From: Planctomycetaceae bacterium
GTDB lineage: Bacteria > Planctomycetota > Planctomycetia > Planctomycetales > Planctomycetaceae
NCBI GenBank assembly: GCA_003445035.1
Contig: DLVV01000419.1
Span: 3,922 to 17,260, forward strand
Direction: 5' to 3'
DNA: 13,339 nt
Translations under genes and position numbers: made by a program
Shown: positions 1 through 8,354 of the stretch, one piece after another
How positions within the stretch are numbered: position 1 is the stretch's first letter
Layout: every line of letters starts with the position of its first letter
The notes under the pieces: generated by a model
Database searches by the model: none
Seen by the model: the letters and a program-made list of their open reading frames with translations, nothing else
Told to the model about the DNA's origin: nothing

Positions 1-1448
1 AGAATTTTCACCGGCAACTTCTCGCAGTGCAGCGTGGCCAGTTCCTGGATGTTCATCTGGAACGACCCGTCACCATCGATGTCGACGCACAGGGTGCCGG
101 GGTTGGCGGCCTGGGCCCCCATGGCTGCGGGCAGGCCGAAGCCCATCGTGCCCAGTCCCGAACTGCTCATCCAGCGTCGCGGCCGGCTGATGGAGAGGTG
201 CTGAGCCGACCACATCTGGTGCTGCCCGACTCCCACACTGACAAACGTGTCGCGATCGGCGGCCTGGCGGGCCAGTTCTCGAATGGCCGTCTGGGGGAAG
301 ATCAGCCGTTCGTCGTCGGGGCAGACCAGCGGGTTGTCCCGTTTCCATTCGGCAACCTGGGCCAGCCAGTCGTCGATCTGCGGAATGTCCTCATCGGCAA
401 GCTGCTTGTTGAGCTCGTCGAGCACGCCGGCGACGTCGGCGACGATCGGGATGTGCGCTTCCTTGTTCTTGTGAATCTCGGACGGGTCGATGTCGACGTG
501 GACGATCTTGCCGTGTCGCGCGAATTCTTCGAGCTTTCCTGTCACCCGGTCGTCGAAACGAACGCCGAGTGCCAGCAGCAGGTCGGCCTCGTTGATAGCG
601 TAGTTCGAGTAGACGGTGCCGTGCATTCCGAGCATGCCCAGCGATTGAGGATCGTCGCCGGGGAAGGCCCCCAGTCCCATCAGCGTGTTGGCCACGGGGA
701 TGCCGGTCCTTCGGGCGAAGGTGGCCAGTTGTTGGGCGGCTTCGCCGTTGATGATCCCACCGCCGATGTAGAGGATCGGCCGCCGCGATCGGCGGATGGC
801 CGCGATCACCTGTCCGATCTGCTCGGGCTGGGACATCCTGGATTCGGGGCGGTAGCCCGGCAGCGAGGTCGGGGGATCGTAGTCGGGGGGATGATCGAGA
901 CTCAGTAGCTGGACGTCCTTGGGGAAGTCGATCAGCACCGGACCGGGTCGTCCGGTGCGAGCCACGTAGAAGGCCTCCTTGACCACCCTGGCCACGTCCT
1001 CGATCTCGGTGATCAGGTAATGGTGCTTGGTGACCGCGCGGCAGACCTCGACGATCGGTGTTTCCTGGAACGCGTCGGTGCCGATGACCTGCTTGGACAC
1101 CTGTCCGGTGATCGCCACCATGGGAACACTGTCCATCTTGGCATCGGCGAGCGTGGTGACGAGATTGGTGGCTCCAGGTCCGCTGGTGGCCATGCAGACC
1201 CCGACCCGGCCGGTGCTGCGAGCGAATCCCTGGGCGGCGAATCCCCCTCCCTGTTCGTGTCGCGGCAGGATTGTCCGCAGCCGGTCCGCTTGGCGGATCA
1301 ATGCCTGGTGCAGCGGCATGCTGGCTCCGCCGGGGTAGGCGAAGATGTGGTCGACACCCTGTTGGATGAGCGCTTCGACGAGAATGTCGGCGCCGGAGAG
1401 GTCCTGTGTGCCCCGGGCGGCGGAACGGCGATCTTGGGCGGTCGACAC
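1..1448 (-). CDS. ilvB: Acetolactate synthase large (catalytic) subunit, C-terminus cut by window edge
   Basis: This ThDP-dependent enzyme condenses two pyruvates to acetolactate, or pyruvate with 2-oxobutyrate to acetohydroxybutyrate, the first shared step of valine, leucine and isoleucine synthesis. About 482 residues are visible and roughly 100 are missing at the left edge. From the chosen start I read, in order: FAYPGG (residues 37-41 region), the catalytic glutamate in RHEQGGG (E65), SGPGATN (89-95), TGQV followed by IGTDAFQE (114-129), KHHYLI (141-146), RFDDRVTGK in the middle domain, and the ThDP/Mg motif GDGSFQMN (459-466). These are specific for acetohydroxyacid synthases rather than other ThDP enzymes. 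The GTG at 1448 is my start because no ATG or GTG lies in frame between it and the preceding stop at 1591. In-frame TTG codons at 1466 and 1544 are alternatives, and no strong ribosome binding site decides between them. Residue 118 is Ser where plant enzymes have Pro. The regulatory subunit is not in view. Confidence 0.95.
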   Translation of the reverse strand, partial: MSTAQDRRSAARGTQDLSGADILVEALIQQGVDHIFAYPGGASMPLHQALIRQADRLRTILPRHEQGGGFAAQGFARSTGRVGVCMATSGPGATNLVTTLADAKMDSVPMVAITGQVSKQVIGTDAFQETPIVEVCRAVTKHHYLITEIEDVARVVKEAFYVARTGRPGPVLIDFPKDVQLLSLDHPPDYDPPTSLPGYRPESRMSQPEQIGQVIAAIRRSRRPILYIGGGIINGEAAQQLATFARRTGIPVANTLMGLGAFPGDDPQSLGMLGMHGTVYSNYAINEADLLLALGVRFDDRVTGKLEEFARHGKIVHVDIDPSEIHKNKEAHIPIVADVAGVLDELNKQLADEDIPQIDDWLAQVAEWKRDNPLVCPDDERLIFPQTAIRELARQAADRDTFVSVGVGQHQMWSAQHLSISRPRRWMSSSGLGTMGFGLPAAMGAQAANPGTLCVDIDGDGSFQMNIQELATLHCEKLPVKI

Positions 1449-1590
1449 GAATTCGGTCTCGATCAACTGGTCGCTGTGGAGCGACCCGATAGGCGGAATC
1501 AGCCTGCCAGCCGGCGATTCCGTTCGCGAATGCGTGCGCGGCAAAGCTGGATCCAGTGTAAGCGGTAAAACAGCGGCGGGCGAGGCCAGT
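1449..1590 (-). other. Intergenic gap upstream of ilvB with two short palindromes
   Basis: These 142 bases separate the BatA-like gene's stop from the ilvB start and form the largest gap in the minus-strand gene run. They contain two perfect palindromes, CTGGATCCAG (1547-1556) and TTCGCGAA (1523-1530). I found no convincing sigma-70 promoter, terminator with a U-tract, T-box or leader peptide. The ilvB frame stays open through the gap, so a TTG start inside it cannot be excluded. It may hold the ilvB promoter, but that is inference from spacing only. Confidence 0.35.
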
Positions 1591-3963
1591 TCAGGCGGTG
1601 TCGCCGGCTGTAGACCACCACCTGTGACGGCCGTAACGATTGCGCCGTGTCCACAATGCGGTTGCTGCCGCGACAGCCAGCCCGGCGGCCGCTCCCGCCA
1701 TGGCCCCGGCCCACCAACCGGCAATCACCGTCGCCAACAACATCCCCAGCGTCGTGACCCCGGGAAGGAACCGCCAGGCCATCGTTGCTTCGACCAGCAA
1801 CAAGCCCAGCAGCACGCCCAGCAGAATTCGACCCAGTGGTCGGCCCGGCTGGTCGAACAGAACGGGCGCGTCCGCATTGTGCCAGCGTGTGTAAATTGGT
1901 GAGTCGATGCCCAGCAGTCCGGTCCGAAGTGTCGGGCCACCGGTCGCTGCCAGGTCGCTTTCGGACGTGTCGACATTGATCCCGTACGATTCGGTTGTCG
2001 CCGATGGTCTCTCCAGCGACAGGCGATAGATCCCCGGCATCAGCGTCTGGTTGCTCAACACCCGACGGCCCCCCGCGGAATTCTTGGAGAGGAGATCCTG
2101 GATGGGCAGTTGGCTGCCGTCGGGGGCCAGCAGGATTCCGGTTGTGGTCGAGGAACCAACCGGCCGGGTGATCGGTTGTCCGACCAGGTGATTCCGGGCC
2201 GCCCACCGGCTCGACGTGGCGAAGCGGACCAGTTCGTGGACCATCGGCGGGAAGCTGGTCGAGAGCACGGGCCAGGTGGTCCAGCGGGCATCCAGTGACG
2301 TGGTGACGAGCACCACGTGGCCGTGTCCGAAGCGTCGACAGAGGATGGCGGGGTCACCGGAATCGAAGGCGAGCGCCACCCGGGAGGCCTGGTGCGGTTG
2401 TGCGCGGAGATACTTCAGCGTGACGGTGGTGGCCAGGCCGTTGTCGTCGAGACCCCGGAAGACGGACAGCAACGGATGAGCGTATCCGGCGGGGTCGAAG
2501 ACGGCGGCCGCTTGAGTCGACCCGTCGGCCGCCACGAGGTTTCCGAGCCGGCCCGGCAGCAGGTTGGCTCCCTGTTCACCGAGCAATCGGTTCCACGCCT
2601 CCGTGTCGATCGAGCTGCCGAGACCGATCACCAGGCCGCCCCCCCCGGCGACGAATCGTGCCAGGCGAGATACCTCGAGGCGATCGAGCCGAGGGACATC
2701 GCACAGCACGACGCAATCCGGTCGTTCCAGGTCGTTGTCGACCAGGCGGCGACCGTGGATCGAGGTCGTGACGATCTGGGAGGAATGGGCCCGGGAGTTC
2801 GGTTCCGATGAGAGTCCTCCGGGGTCGAGCGCCGCATCGACATAGAAGGTGGATGCGTCGTCGGGACGGCTACCGGTACGGTTTCCGACCAGCAGCACCT
2901 GGAGCCGGTCGCGGACCGGCAGCGCCAGGTGACGATGATCGTCGTCGGGGAGGCCGTCGCCACTCAACCGGACCTCGATGTGGTGCTCGCCCGCCCGGGC
3001 AAACCGGTGCGTCCAGTCGAGGGTCGTGGTGCCGCCGGCCACCAGCACAAGGCCGCGTCGGGAAACCAGCCGGTCGTCGACGTGCCATTCGACCTGTCGC
3101 TGGAGAGGATCGCCTGTCCCGAAGTGCGAAACGGTGGCTCGCAATGTCACAGGTTCACCGGCGATCGCCACGGGTGTCTCGGACGCCAGTCCGACGACTG
3201 CGGCGTTGGAGGCGGCCGGTCCACCGACGTCATAGATGACCAGTTCGGATCGCGCTCGGATTGAGGAAAGTGCTCTCCGGAGTCGGTCTCGCAGGCCCGG
3301 ATCAACCGGGGTCCAGGTGGAGCGTTGGAGGTCGGTGACGAGTGAAACCCGGTTGCGCCCCGAGCCTGTGGGCGTGTTGAGCAGGGCCAGGGCGGCCTGG
3401 AGCGTCTCGACCTCGCGGCCGGTTTCCCATGTCGGTTCGAGGCGATCGAGTTCGGCCAGGACATCTGGACGTCGACCGGCCGCCTGGGCGATCACGACGG
3501 GAGGTCCCGCGCCCCGGATGACAAGCAACCGAAACGTGTCACCGTCGTGAGAAGCTTCGACGGTGCGCTGCAGAATCGTCCGTCCACGATCGAAACGGCG
3601 TTGGCCCCGGTCGCTGTGTCGCATGCTGAGCGTGGCGTCGAGGATGAACAGGTGATGGACGTTGGTGCGGTCGTTGGAGATGTCGGCGTCGGAGATGTCG
3701 AGGACGGGGCGGGCCAGGGCGATGGCCACCAGCAGCAAAATCGTTGTGCGGACGATCAGCAACACCCAGTGCTGGAATCGGAGTCGTCGCGAGTGCTTGC
3801 GGGTGGCCTCGGCCAGGAACCGGTTGGCGGCAAATGGTTCGGCTCGATGTTCGCGTCGAAACAACAGGTGCAAGATTGCCGGAATTGCTGCCAGGGCGGC
3901 ACCCAGCAACAGCCAGGGGCTGCCGAAACCGAGTGCGAGCAGGGATCCGGTGTCGATGGTCAC
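1591..3963 (-). CDS. BatA-like membrane protein with vWA-like and GATase-like regions (790 aa)
   Basis: This is a membrane-anchored partner of the MoxR/DUF58 module. The N-terminus matches the aerotolerance-regulator (BatA) N-terminal domain: a hydrophobic segment at about 15-36 ending in HLLFRR, then a basic loop, then a second segment at about 67-86 ending ALARPVL. A vWA-like domain follows (about 103-240). Its MIDAS motif reads D109-A-T111-L-S113, with Thr where the canonical DxSxS has Ser. A Rossmann/class I amidotransferase-like stretch ([18 protein letters not shown]) lies near 433-450. Two or three further hydrophobic segments close the protein (about 711-770), with a basic tail. The GTG start at 3963 is preceded by GGGGAG (3971-3976) seven bases away and overlaps the DUF58 stop as GTGA, so the two genes are probably translationally coupled. 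The exact substrate or function of these proteins is not established. An eight-G run encodes the glycine turn (2639-2646). Confidence 0.86.
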   Translation of the reverse strand: MTIDTGSLLALGFGSPWLLLGAALAAIPAILHLLFRREHRAEPFAANRFLAEATRKHSRRLRFQHWVLLIVRTTILLLVAIALARPVLDISDADISNDRTNVHHLFILDATLSMRHSDRGQRRFDRGRTILQRTVEASHDGDTFRLLVIRGAGPPVVIAQAAGRRPDVLAELDRLEPTWETGREVETLQAALALLNTPTGSGRNRVSLVTDLQRSTWTPVDPGLRDRLRRALSSIRARSELVIYDVGGPAASNAAVVGLASETPVAIAGEPVTLRATVSHFGTGDPLQRQVEWHVDDRLVSRRGLVLVAGGTTTLDWTHRFARAGEHHIEVRLSGDGLPDDDHRHLALPVRDRLQVLLVGNRTGSRPDDASTFYVDAALDPGGLSSEPNSRAHSSQIVTTSIHGRRLVDNDLERPDCVVLCDVPRLDRLEVSRLARFVAGGGGLVIGLGSSIDTEAWNRLLGEQGANLLPGRLGNLVAADGSTQAAAVFDPAGYAHPLLSVFRGLDDNGLATTVTLKYLRAQPHQASRVALAFDSGDPAILCRRFGHGHVVLVTTSLDARWTTWPVLSTSFPPMVHELVRFATSSRWAARNHLVGQPITRPVGSSTTTGILLAPDGSQLPIQDLLSKNSAGGRRVLSNQTLMPGIYRLSLERPSATTESYGINVDTSESDLAATGGPTLRTGLLGIDSPIYTRWHNADAPVLFDQPGRPLGRILLGVLLGLLLVEATMAWRFLPGVTTLGMLLATVIAGWWAGAMAGAAAGLAVAAATALWTRRNRYGRHRWWSTAGDTA

Positions 3964-4913
3964 GGTGCCGCTCCCCGGGCTGGATGTCGCAACCGGGCTT
4001 CGAGAAACCGGGGAAGCGAAGTGGCCAGGGGGACATCGGATCTCAGCAGCGCGTGGTCCATCCGCATTGATCGGCAGCGAGAGGAAATGTCGTCGAGGAA
4101 CCGGCGAAATTCGACCCGGTAGGCCTCGGCCAGCGCTCGCGGTTCCACCACCTGGTCGGCTTCACCTTCCATTCCCAAAAACCGGGTTGGTTCCTCGAAC
4201 GGGAAGTCCTCCTCGGCGGGATCAATGACCTGCAGCACCGCCACGTCGTGGCCTCGCCAGGCCAGTTGTTCGAGCCCCGCGGCGGTTTCGTTCAGGTCAT
4301 CGAAGAGGTCGCTGAAGCAGATGACGACCGCCGGCCTGGTCAGCCGGGTGGCCAGGTCGCGGAAGGCCGCTCCCAGGCCGGAGGGTCCGGCCGGCGTGGC
4401 GTCGAGCATTGCGCGATTGAGCTGGTCGAGGTGGGAGGGTTGAGTGGAGGGAGGAACAAGCCGCCCTAGCTTTCCGGCAATGGTGACCAGTCCGACGGCA
4501 TCGGCCCCCCGAAGAATCAACCAGGCCAGGGCGGCCGCGGCCCGGCGGGCGTGGTCGAGTTTCGATTCGGTGGCGGTCCCCGAGCGATATGACATGGACT
4601 CGCTGGTATCCAGGACCAGCCAGCACGTGAAGTTCGTTTCGTCTTCGAACTCCTTCAGGTAGTACCGGTCACTGCGGCCGTAGGCCTTCCAGTCGACATA
4701 CCGCACGTCGTCACCGGGGACATACTCGCGGTGTTCGGCAAACTCGGCCGAAAACCCCCTCTGGCGACTGCGGTGCCGGCCAGTGACCGGTCCTTCGAGC
4801 GGACGGCGAGTCTGGAACGAGAGGCCCGCGAGGCGGGATTGGAGATTTGAGTCGAGCAGGCTGGTGGCGGAGGTTCGAGCCACCTGTGTGGCCGGGTTCA
4901 GGTCACCGGTCAC
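3960..4913 (-). CDS. DUF58 domain protein (vWA-like, 317 aa)
   Basis: This is a cytoplasmic DUF58 protein, the usual partner encoded next to MoxR ATPases. The DUF58 signature is clear: FAEHREYVPGDDVRYVDW (about 58-75), followed by KAYGRSDRYYLKEFEDE (76-92). The following vWA-like fold carries an intact MIDAS motif, D102-T-S104-E-S106, and a later acidic stretch FSDLFDDL. The length is typical for short DUF58 proteins that lack N-terminal membrane segments, and I see none here. The GTG start at 4913 shares GTGA with the MoxR stop. GGAG (4923-4926) lies nine bases upstream of the start, inside the moxR 3' end. The stop in turn overlaps the BatA-like start. By analogy with other MoxR clusters it may bind a protein client or metal ion through the MIDAS site, but no biochemical role can be read from sequence. 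Confidence 0.93.
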   Translation of the reverse strand: MTGDLNPATQVARTSATSLLDSNLQSRLAGLSFQTRRPLEGPVTGRHRSRQRGFSAEFAEHREYVPGDDVRYVDWKAYGRSDRYYLKEFEDETNFTCWLVLDTSESMSYRSGTATESKLDHARRAAAALAWLILRGADAVGLVTIAGKLGRLVPPSTQPSHLDQLNRAMLDATPAGPSGLGAAFRDLATRLTRPAVVICFSDLFDDLNETAAGLEQLAWRGHDVAVLQVIDPAEEDFPFEEPTRFLGMEGEADQVVEPRALAEAYRVEFRRFLDDISSRCRSMRMDHALLRSDVPLATSLPRFLEARLRHPARGAAP

Positions 4914-5986
4914 TGGTCGTTACTCCGGAAAATCTGCGCCACGGCCGGGTTGTCGATTGGTGTTTCAGCGGGGGTCTGGTTGAGCAGCCAGTCGACGACA
5001 TCGTCGGGGACGACCCGGTCGGCCTCGGCCTCGAAGCTCGTGATGATCCTGTGTCGCAGCACCGGGTAGACGACCGCCCGGATGTCCTCGATGCTGACGA
5101 ACGACCGACCTCCCAGCACCGCCCTGGCCTTGGCGCCCAGTACGAGCGACTGGCCGGCTCGAGGTCCGGCTCCCCACTGAACGTACCGGTCGACGAAATC
5201 CTCGCTGCTGCCGCTCGCGTTGCGAGTGGGACGTGAGAGTCGACAGAGGTTGATTGCGTAGCGGACAACGTGATCGGCGACGGGGATCTGTCGGACCAGC
5301 TGCTGCAGTGCCACGACATCCTCGTGGTCGAGCACCGTCGTGGCACGGGGTGTAGCGTCAGACGTCGTGCGACGGATGATCTCGAATTCTTCGTCCTCAC
5401 CGGGGTAATCGACCATCACCTGGAACATGAAGCGGTCGAGCTGGGCCTCGGGCAGGGTGTAGGTGCCCTCCTGCTCGATCGGGTTCTGTGTGGCCAGGAC
5501 GAAGAACGGCTCGGCGAGCGGATGGCGTCGTCCTCCGGCGGTGACCTGGTGTTCCTCCATCGCCTCGAGCAACGCGGCCTGGGTCTTCGGTGGCGTGCGA
5601 TTGATTTCGTCAGCCAGCACGACGTTGGCGAAGACCGGCCCGGCCAGGAAACGGAAGTCGCGGTTGCCTGTTCCCCGGTCCTCCTGGATCACCTCGGTTC
5701 CGGTGATATCCGCCGGCATCAGGTCGGGCGTGAACTGGATCCTTGAGAATGACAGCCCGAGCGTATCGGCCAGGGTGCGAACCATCAGGGTCTTGGCCAA
5801 CCCGGGCACGCCGACCAGCAGCGCGTGACCACCGGCCAGCATCGCCAGCAACAGGTCCTCGACCACCGACGCCTGGCCGACGATCACGCGACCCAGTTCA
5901 CGGCTGATTTGCTCAGAGGCAACCGACAGTTTCTCCACCGCCTCGTGGTCCGGTTCGATGTGCGGTGTGGGCTTGTCGCTGGTCAC
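4910..5986 (-). CDS. MoxR-family AAA+ ATPase (358 aa)
   Basis: This cytoplasmic AAA+ ATPase belongs to the MoxR family, whose members act as chaperones for folding or activating protein complexes together with vWA proteins. Visible motifs are the Walker A GVPGLAKT (59-66), the family signature FTPDLMPADITG (85-96), the Walker B VVLADEIN (122-129), the sensor segment NRTPPKTQAALLEAMEE (129-145), and ATQNPIEQEGTYTLPEAQ (165-182) with the DRF arginine just after. The Walker A has the GxxGxAKT form usual for MoxR rather than GKT. The C-terminal lid domain is present, so the gene looks complete. The GTG start at 5986 has only a weak Shine-Dalgarno match. It lies 47 bases after the stop of the propeller gene with no terminator visible between them, so cotranscription is likely. 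It is coupled to the DUF58 gene by a GTGA overlap. Confidence 0.95.
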   Translation of the reverse strand: MTSDKPTPHIEPDHEAVEKLSVASEQISRELGRVIVGQASVVEDLLLAMLAGGHALLVGVPGLAKTLMVRTLADTLGLSFSRIQFTPDLMPADITGTEVIQEDRGTGNRDFRFLAGPVFANVVLADEINRTPPKTQAALLEAMEEHQVTAGGRRHPLAEPFFVLATQNPIEQEGTYTLPEAQLDRFMFQVMVDYPGEDEEFEIIRRTTSDATPRATTVLDHEDVVALQQLVRQIPVADHVVRYAINLCRLSRPTRNASGSSEDFVDRYVQWGAGPRAGQSLVLGAKARAVLGGRSFVSIEDIRAVVYPVLRHRIITSFEAEADRVVPDDVVDWLLNQTPAETPIDNPAVAQIFRSNDQ

Positions 5987-6033
5987 CGTGAGCGACTCGT
6001 TTGGTGGGAACGTGGGAGTGAGAGAGTTGGTCT

Positions 6034-8148
6034 CTATCTTCGAGGGAGGCTGGCCGGATTGTCAAACTGGTGGTTCGGCAACAGGCCTCCGTGAAGGCCG
6101 AGGACGGTGACCTGGTTCTCGCCGCAGATGACCAGGCCCCGAGGCGACAGCACCAGGTTTCCACCTCGGCAGCCCCGGACATCGAGCCGCACGGGTTGCC
6201 TGAGCGGTTGCCCGGAATCGAGATCGAGGAGGTGCAGGCGTTCGCGGGTGGGCCAGTAGACGATTCCGGAGGCGACGAGTCCGCGCCCAAGGCCGTGCTG
6301 GTGCTGTTCTCGTGCCAATCGCTGCCAGGCGATCCGTCCGCTGGAGATGTTGAGTGCCCAGAGCGAGTGGCCCGAGACAATGGCTCGACCGTTACGGATA
6401 CCCAGCAGGTGGTCGATTCGTCCCGGCAATCGCCGGGACCATGCGACATGACCGTCGCCGAAGTCCAGTGCCGACAGGCGGTCGTTCGCGGTGCGGACCA
6501 GGAGGAGATCCGAATCGGGATCGGCAAGAGTACAAAAGGGGCCGGATCCGGTGGGCGGATCGAGCGAGGTGATCCATGCGACCGATCCGGTTGCGGGGTC
6601 GAGCCGGGCCACGACACCGGTGTCGCCGCTGTAGAGCAACTGGCCATTGCTGGATGCCAGCAGGTTGTGCGTGACGATGTTGGTCGTCTGGTCGGCGGCG
6701 GTCACCGCGGAGGCCAGCCTCCGGTGCCAGGCCAGTTGTCCCGAATCGGCATCCAGGCTGGCGATTCCCAGTTCCGCCTGCGGATGACCGCGACGGGTGG
6801 TGACAAACAGCCGATCGTTGAGGACCAGCGGCGTGCCGTCGAAGGACCATCGCCCACGAGAGTCGTTGACCGGAATCACCGTGGGACTGACCTGCAGCAC
6901 CACCCGACCCTCGCCGCCGGAAATGTCCAGTGCGACCAGTTCGTGGTGCAGGGGGCGCGGTTCACGGGCAGCCTGGGCGGTGACGGGTGAGCCGACTCGA
7001 GCGTAAAGGCGTTCACCGGCGACAACGAGGCTGGTGACGATGTGCCCGGATCGCTGCCTGGCAGCGCGGACGGGAGGGCCGGCTGGCCCGGGGGGGTAGA
7101 CCAGGTGGGCTGATGCGGCGGTACCGGTTGCGGTGTCGGCCGGCCAGGCGGGCTGACCGGTTTTGAGGTTCCAGCCGTAGACACCGAAGGAACTGGCGAC
7201 AAACAGGAGATTGTCGACAATGACGGGATGCCGGTCGGTCAGGTGCGAGGGACCGGCCGCGAGGGATTCGTCGAAGGAGGCGTGCCAGAGCGGGGCTCCC
7301 GGGTCAACCGGCTCGGCATCGTTGCCGTTCCGATCGATCGCGCCTCCGAAGGTGATGTGCGGGGCGGGGGACGAGAGGTTGTTCCAGAGTTCGGGCCGGG
7401 CAATCCAGTCGGCCAGCAGGGCCACCAGGTTTCCCCGTTGTCCGGCGAGTGTGCCCCGAGCATCGGGGAAACGCCGTTTCAGCCGGGACCACTCGATCCG
7501 GGCGAGGTCAAGTCGTCCCGCCAGGCAGTGGCAAAGCACCAGTCGCGTTCGCACGTCCGCCTCGGGGTGTCGGCTGTCGGGGAAGCCCAGTCGTCCGCCG
7601 GCCTCGAGCCGACGCGTTGTTGGTGAGTCGGCTGGCCTGGCCGGTGGCAGGAGTTGTTGCCAGTAGCGTGCGGCCCGCCGTGGCCGGTTGGTCTTCCAGG
7701 CCTGTTCTCCAAGCCACCACAGGGCGTCATCGGTCCAGCGGCTGGGGTAGGCTTCGACGAGGATCCGCGAGACGACCGCCGTGTCGTTTTCGGACCGACC
7801 GGACTCGAACCACCGCCTGGCCTGCGGGTCGACCTGTTCGCGATAAACGGCCAGCGCGGCCGGCGGCATTCGGACCAGCAGGCGGTTGATCCGGGACGAC
7901 GTTTCGAGGAAGCGGCCGGGGCTGACCTGGACGAGGTCTCCGGCGTGGTCGTCGAGAGTCCGTCGCAACAGCGAGATGGCGTCGGACCAGTCTTGCCGCT
8001 TGAGGTACACCTCGGCCAGGCGGATTTTTCGACGAGCCGTGGTGCTGGTTTCAACAGTGACCGTTGGGGCGGCTCCGCCCTGGGCAAGCACACCGGGGGC
8101 GGGAATCGTCAGCAGGCCCAACAGCAACATCCTGGCCGATCGGTTCAC
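6034..8148 (-). CDS. Secreted TPR-like plus PQQ-like beta-propeller protein (704 aa)
   Basis: This is an exported protein of a type common in planctomycetes, with helical repeats followed by a PQQ-like beta-propeller. After the GTG start there is a short basic stretch and a hydrophobic core (LLLGLLTIP), ending VLAQ, which looks like a signal peptide cleaved near residue 22. No lipobox cysteine is present. Residues 30-165 are helical and TPR-like (LAEVYLKRQDWSDAISLL; YREQVDPQARRWFESG; WWLGEQAWKTNRPRRAARYW). The rest carries propeller blade motifs with the Gly-x-x-Ala-Trp signature: SGQLAWHRRL, TGSVAWITSL, DGHVAWSRRL and SGRIAWQRLA, at roughly 468, 522, 568 and 605. No quinoprotein dehydrogenase active site is apparent, so a binding or scaffold role is more likely than catalysis. 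The start at 8148 is supported by GGGGAG seven bases upstream (8156-8161) and by the position of the signal peptide. A longer frame upstream overlaps other genes and is not used. Confidence 0.87.
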   Translation of the reverse strand: MNRSARMLLLGLLTIPAPGVLAQGGAAPTVTVETSTTARRKIRLAEVYLKRQDWSDAISLLRRTLDDHAGDLVQVSPGRFLETSSRINRLLVRMPPAALAVYREQVDPQARRWFESGRSENDTAVVSRILVEAYPSRWTDDALWWLGEQAWKTNRPRRAARYWQQLLPPARPADSPTTRRLEAGGRLGFPDSRHPEADVRTRLVLCHCLAGRLDLARIEWSRLKRRFPDARGTLAGQRGNLVALLADWIARPELWNNLSSPAPHITFGGAIDRNGNDAEPVDPGAPLWHASFDESLAAGPSHLTDRHPVIVDNLLFVASSFGVYGWNLKTGQPAWPADTATGTAASAHLVYPPGPAGPPVRAARQRSGHIVTSLVVAGERLYARVGSPVTAQAAREPRPLHHELVALDISGGEGRVVLQVSPTVIPVNDSRGRWSFDGTPLVLNDRLFVTTRRGHPQAELGIASLDADSGQLAWHRRLASAVTAADQTTNIVTHNLLASSNGQLLYSGDTGVVARLDPATGSVAWITSLDPPTGSGPFCTLADPDSDLLLVRTANDRLSALDFGDGHVAWSRRLPGRIDHLLGIRNGRAIVSGHSLWALNISSGRIAWQRLAREQHQHGLGRGLVASGIVYWPTRERLHLLDLDSGQPLRQPVRLDVRGCRGGNLVLSPRGLVICGENQVTVLGLHGGLLPNHQFDNPASLPRR

Positions 8149-8315
8149 GCCCGATCTCCCCGTAATCTCGTGCCCAGGGTGAACAGGACAATTCCGACCA
8201 GCGTCAGGATCGGCATCCAGATCAGCGGCATCCCGAAGTTGAGTTGCCAGATGATCACGAACGGCAGCAGGGTCAGGACGACCAACTGCATCAGGAAGCC
8301 GATCTGCTGTCGCAT
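8145..8315 (-). CDS. Small two-helix membrane protein (56 aa), function unknown
   Basis: This short gene encodes a 56-residue protein starting MRQQIGFLMQLVVLTLLPF and ending in a basic tail, LGTRLRGDRA. Two hydrophobic stretches, about residues 6-24 and 29-47, are separated by QLNFGMP, which predicts a membrane hairpin with a positively charged end. The ATG at 8315 has GAGG eight bases upstream (8324-8327). Its TGA overlaps the GTG start of the propeller gene as GTGA, the same junction type used in the downstream MoxR module, which argues that it is a real translated gene. It lies 39 bases after the stop of the copper-site protein. I recall similar short hydrophobic proteins in planctomycetes but know of no assigned function. 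It could anchor or assist the secreted neighbours, which is inference from position. Confidence 0.75.
   Translation of the reverse strand: MRQQIGFLMQLVVLTLLPFVIIWQLNFGMPLIWMPILTLVGIVLFTLGTRLRGDRA
8156..8161 (-). promoter_or_regulatory. Ribosome binding site setting the GTG start of the propeller gene
   Basis: GGGGAG on the minus strand lies seven bases before the GTG at 8148 and inside the last codons of the upstream small membrane protein gene. It decides the start of the propeller gene: the resulting protein begins directly with a signal peptide, whereas the upstream extension of the frame does not resemble protein. Confidence 0.75.
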
Positions 8316-8354
8316 CGCGGCATCCTCGCGTGTGGGGCCCCAGGTCCGCTCGGC

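Noticed and set aside
27..908. Long plus-strand frame of 293 codons, and a similar one at 1020-1568
   Set aside because: Both are antisense to ilvB, whose reading frame carries all the family motifs. Such antisense frames are expected in GC-rich genes with strong third-position GC.
6034..8148. Quinoprotein alcohol dehydrogenase identity for the propeller protein
   Set aside because: Blade motifs are present, but I see no vicinal disulfide, catalytic Asp context or cytochrome domain of the dehydrogenases. PQQ-like repeats alone do not imply an enzyme.
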